Origin: Myxococcales bacterium
GTDB taxonomy: Bacteria; Myxococcota_A; Polyangia; Polyangiales; Ga0077539
Direction: 5' to 3'
DNA: 64,000 nucleotides
Assembly: GCA_016793325.1 (NCBI GenBank)
Contig: JAEUKI010000024.1
Span: 87,130 to 151,129 of the forward strand
How positions within the stretch are numbered: position 1 is the stretch's first letter; every line of letters begins with the position of its first letter. Made by a program: the position numbers and the translations under genes. This document shows positions 42,269-51,706 of this stretch, one piece after another. A model generated the notes under the pieces. The model was not told the origin of the DNA and searched no databases. It saw only the letters and a list, made by a program, of their open reading frames with translations.

Positions 42269-43015
42269 ATGAGCGTCGAGATCGTCGGATTCAACGGTGT
42301 TTCAGCTGCGCTCGTCTGCGGGTTGCACCGCGCGGTCTGGAGAGACAAGGAGGGGCTCTTCGAGCTCAACGAGCTGCATGATGGTTCGAGCAAGCGTTGC
42401 TCGGTGTTCGAGCCGGATTTCGATCGAGCGATCGAGAGAGGCCACGCGACTGCGGTCGCCGGTAGCGTCGATCGCGCCTCGCCGTGGGTGCTCGTCGCGT
42501 CGCGCTCGTTCGCGGACAGCGACGGCGTGAGGGTCCGGATGACGTCGATGAAGTCCAGCGAGCGCGGCTTCCATTGGTATGCGGATGACAAGCAATCGCT
42601 GCGCGAACTTGCTGCCGCGTGGTCAGCCGCGCTCGTCGTCGCGCTCGAACAACAGTGGCGCGGTGCGAATCCAAATGCGCCGCCTGCCTTCGATCTCTGG
42701 CTTCGACACATCACGCGGTTGCGCGCGGCGTACTCGGTCACGTTGAATCCAGCGGAAGCTGATCGATGCGCGCTGCATATGCTCGCGCTTGGCCAGCGCA
42801 TCGAAGAGAAGCTGCCTGCCATGCAACGAGCGGTGGCTCGGCTTGGAGACGGCGAGCTCGCGCACGACAAGTCGATCGTTGAACGAGCCGCAGAGTTTGG
42901 CGCACAGTACGGTGCTGCCGCACAGAGAGCGCAGCGGAACCCGTCCCTGCTGCAGGGCGCGCGCGCGAATCCGATCAGTCCTCCCCGAACTGGGCCCTTC
43001 CTCGCCCTGAATTGA
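42269..43015 (+). CDS. Unknown protein, second gene of the operon
   Basis: 248 residues, soluble. The N-terminal half looks alpha/beta (VEIVGFNGVSAALVCGLHRAV, SPWVLVASRSF); the second half is helical and Ala/Arg/Glu-rich (LHMLALGQRIEEKLPAMQRAV) with a Pro/Arg/Asn-rich tail. No catalytic motif is recognised. Spacing of 4 bases on both sides shows a single operon. Confidence 0.7.
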   Translation: MSVEIVGFNGVSAALVCGLHRAVWRDKEGLFELNELHDGSSKRCSVFEPDFDRAIERGHATAVAGSVDRASPWVLVASRSFADSDGVRVRMTSMKSSERGFHWYADDKQSLRELAAAWSAALVVALEQQWRGANPNAPPAFDLWLRHITRLRAAYSVTLNPAEADRCALHMLALGQRIEEKLPAMQRAVARLGDGELAHDKSIVERAAEFGAQYGAAAQRAQRNPSLLQGARANPISPPRTGPFLALN

Positions 43016-43019
43016 TCCC

Positions 43020-43703
43020 ATGTACGCAACCGCGATGTTCGTCCGCGCACTCGATGGAAGCGAGAGCACTTCGCTCGCCCTCTACTCGCATCCGAACAGC
43101 ACGCACGTCGACTTCTCGAAGGTCGAAGAGATCGCCGACCTGAATCCAGGGCAGCTCGTGCGGTCAGTAGGCGGAGGCATGAGTCGCAGCATCTTGGCGT
43201 TGATCGACGTCACCGGGCCGGACGGCCTCTCCCCCGAATCGCTTCGCGCTGTTCTCGATCGCATCGATCGGAGTCAACCGAGCGGCACACGAACGCTCGA
43301 GGCTCCTTCGCGCGGTGTTCGCTGGCATGTGATCGCGCCACACCAAAGACGCACAACCATCCTGCTCGGACAGCTCGTGGATGAACTCTGCGACTTCTAC
43401 GCTGCGTCGAGTGTCTCCGCGCCTGCGGGCATCGAGGTGCTTGTGGAAGAGAACGAAGAGGGGCTGCTCTTCTCGCTCGCCGAGCCGACGAAGAAGCGAC
43501 TCCAAAACCAGCATCCAGACCGAGTGATCCCGAAGACGCTGCTCATCAACCGCGACACGTTTGTCGCAATGGACATGGCTGGCCGCGCAGATTTGGGGAC
43601 GTTTGCGTCGCTGGTCACCGGTCTCGACGACGCCGAGCTCCGGGAGAACAACGCCGTCATTGTTGGCAAAGACAACAAGAAGCAGTTCTGGCGCGCGAAG
43701 TAA
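43020..43703 (+). CDS. Unknown protein, third gene of the operon
   Basis: 227 residues, soluble. Features are YATAMFVRALDG and ALYSHPNSTHVDF at the start, a Gly turn (SVGGGMSRSILALIDV), WHVIAPHQRRTTILL in the middle, and a Lys/Asn-rich end (GKDNKKQFW). No family is recognised with confidence. It ends the operon; a GC-rich hairpin (GGGCGG 43752-43757 with CCGCCC 43774-43779) lies between it and the convergent gene. Confidence 0.7.
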   Translation: MYATAMFVRALDGSESTSLALYSHPNSTHVDFSKVEEIADLNPGQLVRSVGGGMSRSILALIDVTGPDGLSPESLRAVLDRIDRSQPSGTRTLEAPSRGVRWHVIAPHQRRTTILLGQLVDELCDFYAASSVSAPAGIEVLVEENEEGLLFSLAEPTKKRLQNQHPDRVIPKTLLINRDTFVAMDMAGRADLGTFASLVTGLDDAELRENNAVIVGKDNKKQFWRAK

Positions 43704-43841
43704 CAACGCCGCTGCGGTGCTTCGACGGTTGAACCGCGCTTGTTGTGCGTCGGGCGGAGGGAGCTCCTTCGACCCGCCCATCGTGCGAGTACCGCTGGGT
43801 ATGCGCGGCGATACACCCGGCTGTACCCGCATCCCACGTTT

Positions 43842-45728
43842 TCAAAACGAAAACGGAACGATCGGGATGTCGATGCTGAGCGACGCGCCCGCGCGCAACG
43901 CTGGGATCGTCTCGGTGCGCCCACCGCCGTAGTCCACCTCGCGCCCGAACGGCATCACGTTGGCGCCCACGGACAACACGAGCGGGCTTCGCGCGATGTT
44001 GAGCCGCGCGTACAGACCCGGCGCGAGAAATTGTCCCGGGCTCGTCTGCGTCCGCGGGTTGCCCATCGCGCCCATCGGCGCCGCGAGCCCCGAGGCCGCG
44101 GTCGACGCGCTCACGAGCGCGCCGAGATCGATGATCGGAACGAACACGCCGAACGCCCACGATCGCGCGCCGAGCGGACGCGTGAGGTCCAACCCCACCG
44201 GCGCGTACGGCGCGATGTACGCCCCCGCGGCGACACCACCGCTGCCGAAGAGCACTTCGGCTCCGCCGCCGACGCCGACGAAGCCGTTCAACCACAGGCC
44301 AGGGTGCTCGTGTTTTCCCTGCCAGGATCCAGGCGGAGCCGCGAAGGCCGAGATCGCTGCCTCCGCTTGCCGCGCCGTACGCGCGCTCGCGAACTCTGCG
44401 CCGAGCGCGAGGACGCGCAGCGAGATCGACGCCCGCGCCTCGAGCGGGACCGCGAGCGTTCGGAGCATTCCTGCGGTGGCCGCGAACACGCGCGCCACGT
44501 CGCCCGTGGCCATCGCGTCGAACACGGGGAGCGCGCTGTCGAGCCCGCGCTCGACGGGCGCGACGGTGGTTCCGTTGTTCGCGAGCGCGATCGTCAACCG
44601 AAGCGCCGCGGACAGGTTGAGCGCGAGCGTCGCGATGCGAGAGCGGCGCGTGCTCTCGCTGATCGTCGGGTTTCCGAGGTCGTCCGCCGCGCGCTGCGCG
44701 TCGTGCGCGCGTCGCGCGAGCTCGAAGAGCGTCGGCAGGGCCGTGTCGGGGATCGCGCGGCCGCGAATCGAGGTTCCCAACACGATTTGCACCAAGCGCG
44801 CGCGGGTCGTCTGCGAGACGCGGTCGCCCTGCGACGCGGCAACCGCCATCGCGAACGCGACGCGCTTGTACGCGCGAAGCCCCTCGCGCGTCGGAGCGAC
44901 CAGCGCTTCGGGCTGCGTCCACGTCGAGAGCTCTTGATCGAGCGCGTCCGCGACGGCCGCCGGCGTCGAGCGCCGCGCGAGCGACGCTGCAAACGCGAGC
45001 CCGAATCGCCGACTGAACGACGGTTCATCGGTCACGGGCCCCGCGTGCACGAGCGCCCACCGCGGCAGCTCGATCACGTCGCGCTCGAACGCCGTGCGCA
45101 GCCCTGCGCCGAACGTCGGCCCGGCCAACGCCTGCTCGGGCGACCCCAACAGACCGCACGTGTTCGTCAGCGGAACATCGTCGCCGCACGCCTCGGCGCG
45201 AATGCGGTCGGTGACCCCGCGCTGCAGCTCGACCCTCGCGCGCTCGACAAGAAAGCTCGCCAGCCCCTGCGTCACCACTTCGAACAGCGCGCTCGCGCTC
45301 GCGAGCGAATCGACGCTCTCTCCGAGCGCCCGCGAGTCGTCCACGCGCACGGACCCCTGCGCTCCGCCGGACACGTCCGCGCCGACCGACAAGAAGCCCT
45401 CGAGCTCGACGCTCGTCGTGAGCTGCCCCGCGGCGAGACACCGGTACGCGCTGCACCGTGTCGAAGCCCCGGACTCGCAGCGATCGATCGCCACCGCGAA
45501 GCGCGGGCTCGCCGCCAGTCGATTGAGCGTCGCTTCGTGCTCGGCCCCGGTCGCCGCCTGACACTGCACCTCGACGCTCGTCGCGACCGGCGCGGTCTGG
45601 GCCGACACGGTCGACGGCGCGAGGGACGCGATCGCGAGCGCCCCGAGCATCGGCGCCGCGCGTCGAAGGCGCGCGAGGTGGGCGCGAGGGTGACCGTGGT
45701 CGACTTTGTTGTGTGTGCGTGTATTCAT
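43842..45728 (-). CDS. Secreted protein with outer-membrane-barrel-like C-terminus
   Basis: 628 residues. The start at 45728 overlaps the upstream stop by 4 bases and gives a long n-region (Arg/His-rich) before the signal helix (MLGALAIASLAPSTVSAQ). The middle is helical and Ala/Arg-rich. The last 150 residues alternate short strands (LWLNGFVGVGGGAEVLF, GAYIAPYAPVGLDL, LYARLNI) and end in Phe (VPFSF), typical of outer-membrane beta-barrels. Third gene of a three-gene envelope operon; function unknown. Confidence 0.75.
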   Translation of the reverse strand: MNTRTHNKVDHGHPRAHLARLRRAAPMLGALAIASLAPSTVSAQTAPVATSVEVQCQAATGAEHEATLNRLAASPRFAVAIDRCESGASTRCSAYRCLAAGQLTTSVELEGFLSVGADVSGGAQGSVRVDDSRALGESVDSLASASALFEVVTQGLASFLVERARVELQRGVTDRIRAEACGDDVPLTNTCGLLGSPEQALAGPTFGAGLRTAFERDVIELPRWALVHAGPVTDEPSFSRRFGLAFAASLARRSTPAAVADALDQELSTWTQPEALVAPTREGLRAYKRVAFAMAVAASQGDRVSQTTRARLVQIVLGTSIRGRAIPDTALPTLFELARRAHDAQRAADDLGNPTISESTRRSRIATLALNLSAALRLTIALANNGTTVAPVERGLDSALPVFDAMATGDVARVFAATAGMLRTLAVPLEARASISLRVLALGAEFASARTARQAEAAISAFAAPPGSWQGKHEHPGLWLNGFVGVGGGAEVLFGSGGVAAGAYIAPYAPVGLDLTRPLGARSWAFGVFVPIIDLGALVSASTAASGLAAPMGAMGNPRTQTSPGQFLAPGLYARLNIARSPLVLSVGANVMPFGREVDYGGGRTETIPALRAGASLSIDIPIVPFSF

Positions 45729-46900
45729 GGTGTCGCTGCGTTTCCAGGGCTGTTCGTCGCGGGCTGGGTCGTGCACCGCGGGGTCGGGTCGAGGCCGAGC
45801 GTCGAGAGGATCGACGCGGGAGAGAGCCATCGCGGTCGCGCGCGGCCGCTGCGCGTGCTCGCGTAGTGCCAGCAAGGGGCGTCATCGAGGTCGACGACGG
45901 GGAGCTCGTCGCGCGGCGGATTGAACGGCGCCGACGAGCGGACGTCCGCGCTCGCGCCCGCGACGCAGTCCTGCAGACAGAAGAGCGCTCCCGCGGCGTC
46001 GGTGCGCGCTTCGCCGCACAGCGAGAGCGTCTCGACCGCAGCAGGAACGACCTCGAGCAGGACCTCCACGCGTCGCGCGGCGTCGCACTTGCCTCGATCC
46101 GCCTGCTGGCACTCGGGCAGCTGCGAGAAGAACACGTCGCTCGCGCCGAACACCGCGACGCTCGTCGTGATCCCCGCGCTCGTGCGCGGATCGACGGGGC
46201 CAAGCTGCGCTTGCGCGCGCATGGGCGCTTCGATCCCCTGCTGGATCGCGTGCGCGACGCGGGCTGCGCGGCAGTACGCGAGTCGGTCGTTCGCCGCGAC
46301 CCAGTCCGGATCGCCGGGACGAAACGTGCCTCGCGCCGCAGCCGTGCTCCCGAACGGGGCAGGGAGGTCCGAGCAGCCCGCTTGTGCGCGGATGAGCTGC
46401 GATCGATCGACGGTCCCGAGCACGGCGACGCGCAGCTCGCGGATCGACGCTCCGCCGCGAACGGCGAGGATTTCTCCAGCGCACGCGAGGCGGGACGGCG
46501 CGGGCCACGACTTGACCGTCTGGCACGCGGCGCTGCGCGGGACGCTCTGCTCGAACACCGGCTCGAGCGTGTCGATCCCGAGCCCGAAGAGCACCGGTCC
46601 CTCGCAGCTCAGTCGAAAGCGCAGCCCCGTTCCGTCGGTCGCGCGAAACTCGCACGCCGGCGCGAGCGCGGCGCGGATCGCGTCGAGCCGCTCGAGCCCG
46701 TACGAGCGCAGCGTGCGCCCTTGGCGACAGCGGTCTTCTGCGCGATTGACCGCGTCGATCGCCGTGGTGGCCGCGCTCGGGTTCCACGTCGCCGTCGCGT
46801 TGAGCCGAGGTTCGACCGCGCGCGCCCCGAGCTCGTACGGGACGCGCGCCGCGCACGAGCACGCAGCCAACGACGCGATCGCCGCGAGCCACGCGCGCAT
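45725..46900 (-). CDS. Cysteine-rich lipoprotein of the envelope operon
   Basis: 391 residues. Lipobox LAAC near residue 14, directly after a short signal. The protein holds about a dozen Cys scattered through the length, compatible with disulfides in the periplasm, and a Pro/Ser/Thr-rich tail. No known domain. The start overlaps the stop of the upstream gene by one base (TGATG) and its stop overlaps the next start by 4, so all three are coupled. Confidence 0.75.
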   Translation of the reverse strand: MRAWLAAIASLAACSCAARVPYELGARAVEPRLNATATWNPSAATTAIDAVNRAEDRCRQGRTLRSYGLERLDAIRAALAPACEFRATDGTGLRFRLSCEGPVLFGLGIDTLEPVFEQSVPRSAACQTVKSWPAPSRLACAGEILAVRGGASIRELRVAVLGTVDRSQLIRAQAGCSDLPAPFGSTAAARGTFRPGDPDWVAANDRLAYCRAARVAHAIQQGIEAPMRAQAQLGPVDPRTSAGITTSVAVFGASDVFFSQLPECQQADRGKCDAARRVEVLLEVVPAAVETLSLCGEARTDAAGALFCLQDCVAGASADVRSSAPFNPPRDELPVVDLDDAPCWHYASTRSGRARPRWLSPASILSTLGLDPTPRCTTQPATNSPGNAATP

Positions 46901-49356
46901 CAGCGGCCTCCCGCGAGCTCGTACAGCGTCCCGACATCGAGCGCGACGAACGGCGCGACGCTCACGAACGGCGCGCGATCCGAGGACAACCGCGGGACGA
47001 ACAGCGCAGCGCCCACCGTGAGCACCGCCGCGCGCACGTCGAACACCAGCGCCGGCCCCACCACGTCGAGCGCCCCGCGACCGGGCGCGAACCCGCCCAC
47101 GGCCGCGAGCGAAATCTCTGTCGAAATCCAGGGCCCCGCGCTCGCTCGCGCGTAGAGCGCGGGCACGATCGCGCCGACGGCGCCCCACTGCTCCCAAGGC
47201 GAAAACCACGCGAGCCTCGGGTCGCCGAGCGCGCCCACCACGAGCGGACCCGCCGCGGCGACGACCCGCCGCGGGCGCACACGAAATCGAGCGCGCGCGA
47301 TGCACGCGAGCGGCCGCGACGGTCCCTGGTCCTCCGCGAGAAACACATAGAAGTCCGCCCCCGGCGCGAGCGCGTTGGGGTCGACCACCGGCTGCGCTCG
47401 CACGTCCGCCGCGCGCGCATCGGGGCAGCGCTCGTCGCGCGAGACGACCACCGTGAGCGCCGCGCTCGCCGCGGCTCCCGCGCGCCGCGGGTCGTTGCCG
47501 ATCAGCGGGATCTCCGAGACGAGCGCGCTCTCGACCGCGCCCTCGCTCCGCGCGCGCGAGCGCACGACCACCGCCCGCTCGGACCACGCGACGCGCGAGT
47601 CCAAGCCGTGCACCCGCCGCTCGAACGCGTACGTCTCGTCGTCGTCTCGCGCGAGCTGCATCCACAACGGCCCCGGCAGCGCGTCGTTGCGCGTGACGAA
47701 TCCCAGGGGAATCCACTCGCGCAACGGATCGATCACCACCCATCGCGCGAGCGTCGTCGCTTGCGCCGTGCGCGCGAGCGCCTCGTCCGTCGCCGCGCGC
47801 AGCTCGTAGAGCCCGCTGCGCTCGAGCGAGACGCTCCCTCGATCATCGAGCGGAGCGCACCCCGCCTCGCGACAGACATAGAGCCCGCGCGGGTCGCCCT
47901 CGACGCCGACGCGATCGCCCGTCGAGAGCACCCACGAGAGCGCCGAGCTCGCGCGGGTCGCGCGAAGCACCACGGGCTCGGTGCGCGTGCGCTCGATCGC
48001 GTCGACTCCACGCGCGGACAGGCGCCACAACGTGCGCTCGGCCCAGAGCCGCCGCTGCGCGATGTCCCCGTCGATCGCAGCGTCGTCTTCGGCCACGACG
48101 CGACGGAGCGGCGCGCACGCATCGCGCGTCGTGAGCGTCTCGATCGCCCTCGGGTGCGCGTCGTACCGCCCGGGAATGCACACCCTCAACGGCGCGAGCG
48201 CCGCGCGCGCTTCGGTCACCGTCGGCGCGAGCGAGTCGCCGACGGGGCCGTATTTCGCGCGCATCGCGTCGCGAAACACCGCGTCCGGAACGCGCGCCGT
48301 CCACAGTTCGGACGCCCCGCTCGACTCGGTCGTGAACACAACGGGCCCGAGCGAGCGGTCCCCTCGCGCGAGCACGAGCTCGCCCGCCGCGGCAGACGCG
48401 CGGGCCTCCGCGAGCAGCTCCCTCGGGGCTCGGTCCGTCGGACGAAACGACCACACGCCGTTCGTGACGCGCGCCGCGTAGAGCGCGAGCGATTCAGCGC
48501 TCCCTTGCTGTCCAGCGGTCGCTGAAGATTCTTCAGCGAGCGACCGAAACTGTCTCTGCAAGGGCGTCGACGCGTCTCGCGCGAGCACGAGCCCCACGAT
48601 CACGCGCAAGGGGTCTCGCCCCGAGCCCGCGTCGACCGAATAGCTCGCGGCCACGCCGCCCGCACAGGACGGGAGCGACGCGGGGCGCGCGGTCGAGAGC
48701 TCGGCCGAGCCCACGCGCAAGTGCGCAGGGCACGAGGCGCTCGCGGTCGTTCGCACTTCGAGCGGGCCCTCGCACGCGTGCGCCGCGGGAAGGACCTGCG
48801 GGTCGATGAGCGGACGGGTTCCCAGCGAGTCGACGCAGCGCGAGAGGAGCACGAAGGACTGACCGGGCGCGCCTCGGAGCGCAGCGGCTCGAGCCCTTCG
48901 AGACGATCGTAGACGGGGCGCGACGCCGGTCGTTGTGTTGCCTGGGGACTGCGCTCCGACGCGGCGGGCATAGATCGCGCGCGGAAGATCCACGAGCGCA
49001 AACGTGCGCGGGTTGGCGCTCCCGAAGCCTTGGGCCTCGGCGACGAGCGCGAGGTACGACCGCTCACCGGGAGCGACAGAGACCCACCGTTCGGCGTCTT
49101 GCCGAAGCGAGACCTCGCAGCCGGGCTCGACGGCGATGTCGTCGACGAGCGAGGCGACGCCCTCGGGGCTCGCCGACGGCGCGCGGCGAACGATCGCGAG
49201 GCACGGGACGTCTTGCGCGGTTCGCGGGCGAAGGGCGGGCTGAGCCTCCGCGTTCGTCGCGAAAATCCCAGGGATCGCGCAGAGCGCAGCGGCAAGCGTG
49301 ATGCGCGAGCCTGCCGTTCGCAGCGCGTCGCGAGGTGATCTCGTCGTGGGCGTCAT
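46900..49356 (-). CDS. Large periplasmic protein with beta-rich C-terminus
   Basis: 818 residues with a signal peptide ending near NAEA. A long alpha/beta body carries several Cys. The C-terminal 120 residues have strand-rich segments (GPLVVGALG, GAIVPALYARASAGP, GPALVFDVRAAVLTVGAALFVP) like those of the operon's third protein. First gene of the envelope operon 49356-43842. No enzymatic motif. All three products may form one envelope complex, an inference from coupling and shared features. Confidence 0.72.
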   Translation of the reverse strand: MTPTTRSPRDALRTAGSRITLAAALCAIPGIFATNAEAQPALRPRTAQDVPCLAIVRRAPSASPEGVASLVDDIAVEPGCEVSLRQDAERWVSVAPGERSYLALVAEAQGFGSANPRTFALVDLPRAIYARRVGAQSPGNTTTGVAPRLRSSRRARAAALRGAPGQSFVLLSRCVDSLGTRPLIDPQVLPAAHACEGPLEVRTTASASCPAHLRVGSAELSTARPASLPSCAGGVAASYSVDAGSGRDPLRVIVGLVLARDASTPLQRQFRSLAEESSATAGQQGSAESLALYAARVTNGVWSFRPTDRAPRELLAEARASAAAGELVLARGDRSLGPVVFTTESSGASELWTARVPDAVFRDAMRAKYGPVGDSLAPTVTEARAALAPLRVCIPGRYDAHPRAIETLTTRDACAPLRRVVAEDDAAIDGDIAQRRLWAERTLWRLSARGVDAIERTRTEPVVLRATRASSALSWVLSTGDRVGVEGDPRGLYVCREAGCAPLDDRGSVSLERSGLYELRAATDEALARTAQATTLARWVVIDPLREWIPLGFVTRNDALPGPLWMQLARDDDETYAFERRVHGLDSRVAWSERAVVVRSRARSEGAVESALVSEIPLIGNDPRRAGAAASAALTVVVSRDERCPDARAADVRAQPVVDPNALAPGADFYVFLAEDQGPSRPLACIARARFRVRPRRVVAAAGPLVVGALGDPRLAWFSPWEQWGAVGAIVPALYARASAGPWISTEISLAAVGGFAPGRGALDVVGPALVFDVRAAVLTVGAALFVPRLSSDRAPFVSVAPFVALDVGTLYELAGGR

Positions 49357-49685
49357 TCTCGGGCGGAGGGGGCAGCGCCGGGGTGGTAACGAACCAACGG
49401 CGGTCTTTCAATCCCGCAATCCGCCCCGAACGTGGCGGTGAGGGGAGTCCGTGGGAGCCGCGCAGTCCGTCCGCGGTCCCCCCGCCGCTGTGTGACAAGC
49501 GAGCGGCGACGCTCGATGACCACGGCGAAAGCTATGGACCTATGGCGCTGCGCTGTACACTCTCGCCCCGCGCGTCGGCTCCCACTTTCGAGGTCACGGC
49601 AGCGCTCGCGAACATCGCGGCGAACGTCGAGTGAACGACCTGGATTTTGTCACACCGTCACACCGAGCGCAGAGGAGCACCCAGA
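49357..49685. other. Divergent region upstream of speA
   Basis: 329 bases without a supported gene, between the envelope operon and speA. A direct repeat of GTCACACC lies at about 49649-49664, just before the speA ribosome site AGAGGAG. Promoters for both directions probably lie here; I cannot identify boxes with confidence. Confidence 0.45.
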
Positions 49686-51659
49686 GTGAGCGTTGACATC
49701 GATGCGGTGGAGCCCGAGCCGTCCGCACCGTCCTCGGAGCCTTCGTCCGAGAAGGCGAGCTGGTCTGTTGAAGACTCCAAAGAGCTCTACCTGATCGACC
49801 GGTGGGGAGCGGGCTTCTTCGACATCAACACCAAGGGAGAGATGGTCGTTCGTCCGCTCAAGAAAAAGAGCGGCGAAGTGGCGCTCACCGAGGTGCTGAA
49901 CGAGGCGCTGTCGCAGGGGCTGAAGGCGCCGCTGCTCGTGCGCTTTCAGGACATGCTCCACTACCGCGTGCGGCAGCTCAACGACGCGTTCATCCGCGCG
50001 ATCGGCGAGAACAAGTTTCGTGGGACGTACCGGGGCGTCTATCCGATCAAGGTCAACCAGCTCCGCGAGGTCGTCGAAGAGATCCTCGACGCGGGGCGCC
50101 CGTACCACTACGGCCTCGAGGTCGGGAGCAAGCCCGAGCTCTACGCGGGCCTCAGCGTGCACACCGACAACGACTCGCTCATCGTGTGCAACGGCTACAA
50201 AGACGACCAGTTCATTCGCATGGCGCTCACCGGGCGAAAGCTCGGCAAGAAGGTCATCCTCATCGCCGAGAAGCTCAGCGAAGTCCGCGCGATCGTGCGC
50301 ATCTCCAAAGAGCTCAACGTCGAGCCGATGATCGGCATGCGCGTCCGCCTCGTCTCGCGCGGCGCAGGAAAGTGGGCCACGAGCGCGGGCGAAGGCGCCA
50401 AGTTCGGCCTGAGCGTCGCCGAGATCCTCGAGGCCGCGCAGCTCTTGCGAACCGAGGGGCTGGCCAACGCGTTCAAGCTCCTGCACTTCCACATCGGCTC
50501 GCAGGTCCCCGACATCCTCATCATCAAGCGCGCCGTCCGCGAAGCCGCGCGCTACTACGCCAAGCTCCGCAAGATGGGCTGTCAGCTCGAGTACATCGAC
50601 GTGGGCGGCGGGCTCGCGGTCGACTACGACGGCTCGCGCAGCACCTTCCACGGCTCGATGAACTACTCGGTCGAAGAGTACGCGCGCGACATCGTCTACA
50701 ACATCGGCGACGTGTGCGACGACGAGCGCGTCCCGCACCCCAACATCGTGTCCGAGTCGGGCCGCGCCGTCGTCGCGCCGCACTCGGTGCTCATCGTCGA
50801 GTCCTTCGGTTCGATCGAAAAAGCGCAGGGCGCCGAGTACGTCCCGCCCGAGGTCGACCACAAGCTGCTCAAGGACCTCAAGTACACAGCGGAGAACCTC
50901 TCGGAGAAAAACCTCCTCGAGAGCCTCCACGATTTGCTCCAGGTCAAAGAAGAGTCGCAGAAGATGTTCGAGCTCGGGATCTTGGAGCTCGACGTCAAAG
51001 CCGCGGTCGACACGCTCTACTGGCAGACCGCCGAGCGCATCGCCGTGCTCTCTCGCAAGCTCGACCCCGGCGAGGTGCCCGACGACATCACGGACCTCAG
51101 TCGACAGCTCGCGGACCAGCAGATCTGCAACTTCAGCGTGTTTCAATCGCTGCTCGATCACTGGGCGCTCGGCGCGGTCTTTCCGATCGCGCCCATCCAT
51201 CGCTTGGACGAAGAGCCCACCGAGAGCAGCACGCTCGTCGACATCACGTGCGACTCCGACGGAAAGGTCTCGAAGTTCATCGCCATCGAGACCGACGTCC
51301 ACGAGACCCTCAAGCTCCACAGCGCGAAGAAGGGTCCCTACTACCTCGGCGTGTTTCTCACGGGCGCCTATCAGGACATCATGGGCGACCTTCACAACCT
51401 CTTCGGACGGGTCAACGAGGTCCACGTCTTTCTCGATGAAGACGAAGACTGCGGCTACTACGTCGAAGAGACCATCGCGGGCCACACCGTGAGCGACGTC
51501 CTCGCGATGGTGCAGTACGACAACCGCGACCTCGTCGCGCGCTTCAAGGCGCAGATCGACGCGGCCATCAAGCAAGACAAGCTCAAGCCCACCGAGGGCA
51601 TGCGCTTGCTCGCCGAGTACGAGCGCGGCCTCAAAGAGCAGACGTACTTGTCCCTGTAA
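49686..51659 (+). CDS. speA: Biosynthetic arginine decarboxylase
   Basis: 657 residues, full length for SpeA. PLP-dependent group IV decarboxylase converting arginine to agmatine, the first step of the agmatine route to putrescine. Visible: PLP Lys in GVYPIKVNQ, LHFHIGSQ and the glycine loop DVGGGLAVDYDGS, and the catalytic Cys in ITCDSDGK. The GTG start at 49686 follows AGAGGAG by about 9 bases and precedes an acidic, Ser/Pro-rich tail not seen in E. coli SpeA. It is monocistronic or shares a message with the membrane protein gene 47 bases downstream. Confidence 0.95.
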   Translation: MSVDIDAVEPEPSAPSSEPSSEKASWSVEDSKELYLIDRWGAGFFDINTKGEMVVRPLKKKSGEVALTEVLNEALSQGLKAPLLVRFQDMLHYRVRQLNDAFIRAIGENKFRGTYRGVYPIKVNQLREVVEEILDAGRPYHYGLEVGSKPELYAGLSVHTDNDSLIVCNGYKDDQFIRMALTGRKLGKKVILIAEKLSEVRAIVRISKELNVEPMIGMRVRLVSRGAGKWATSAGEGAKFGLSVAEILEAAQLLRTEGLANAFKLLHFHIGSQVPDILIIKRAVREAARYYAKLRKMGCQLEYIDVGGGLAVDYDGSRSTFHGSMNYSVEEYARDIVYNIGDVCDDERVPHPNIVSESGRAVVAPHSVLIVESFGSIEKAQGAEYVPPEVDHKLLKDLKYTAENLSEKNLLESLHDLLQVKEESQKMFELGILELDVKAAVDTLYWQTAERIAVLSRKLDPGEVPDDITDLSRQLADQQICNFSVFQSLLDHWALGAVFPIAPIHRLDEEPTESSTLVDITCDSDGKVSKFIAIETDVHETLKLHSAKKGPYYLGVFLTGAYQDIMGDLHNLFGRVNEVHVFLDEDEDCGYYVEETIAGHTVSDVLAMVQYDNRDLVARFKAQIDAAIKQDKLKPTEGMRLLAEYERGLKEQTYLSL

Positions 51660-51706
51660 GGGTCGCTTCGCGTCGCGGGCTCGGTGGCACTACACTGCCG
51701 GCCGCG

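Noticed and set aside
41476..43703. PRTRC or ubiquitin-like conjugation operon
   Set aside because: The third protein has a faint resemblance in layout to PRTRC protein B, but no E1, E2 or JAB motif can be shown in any of the three.
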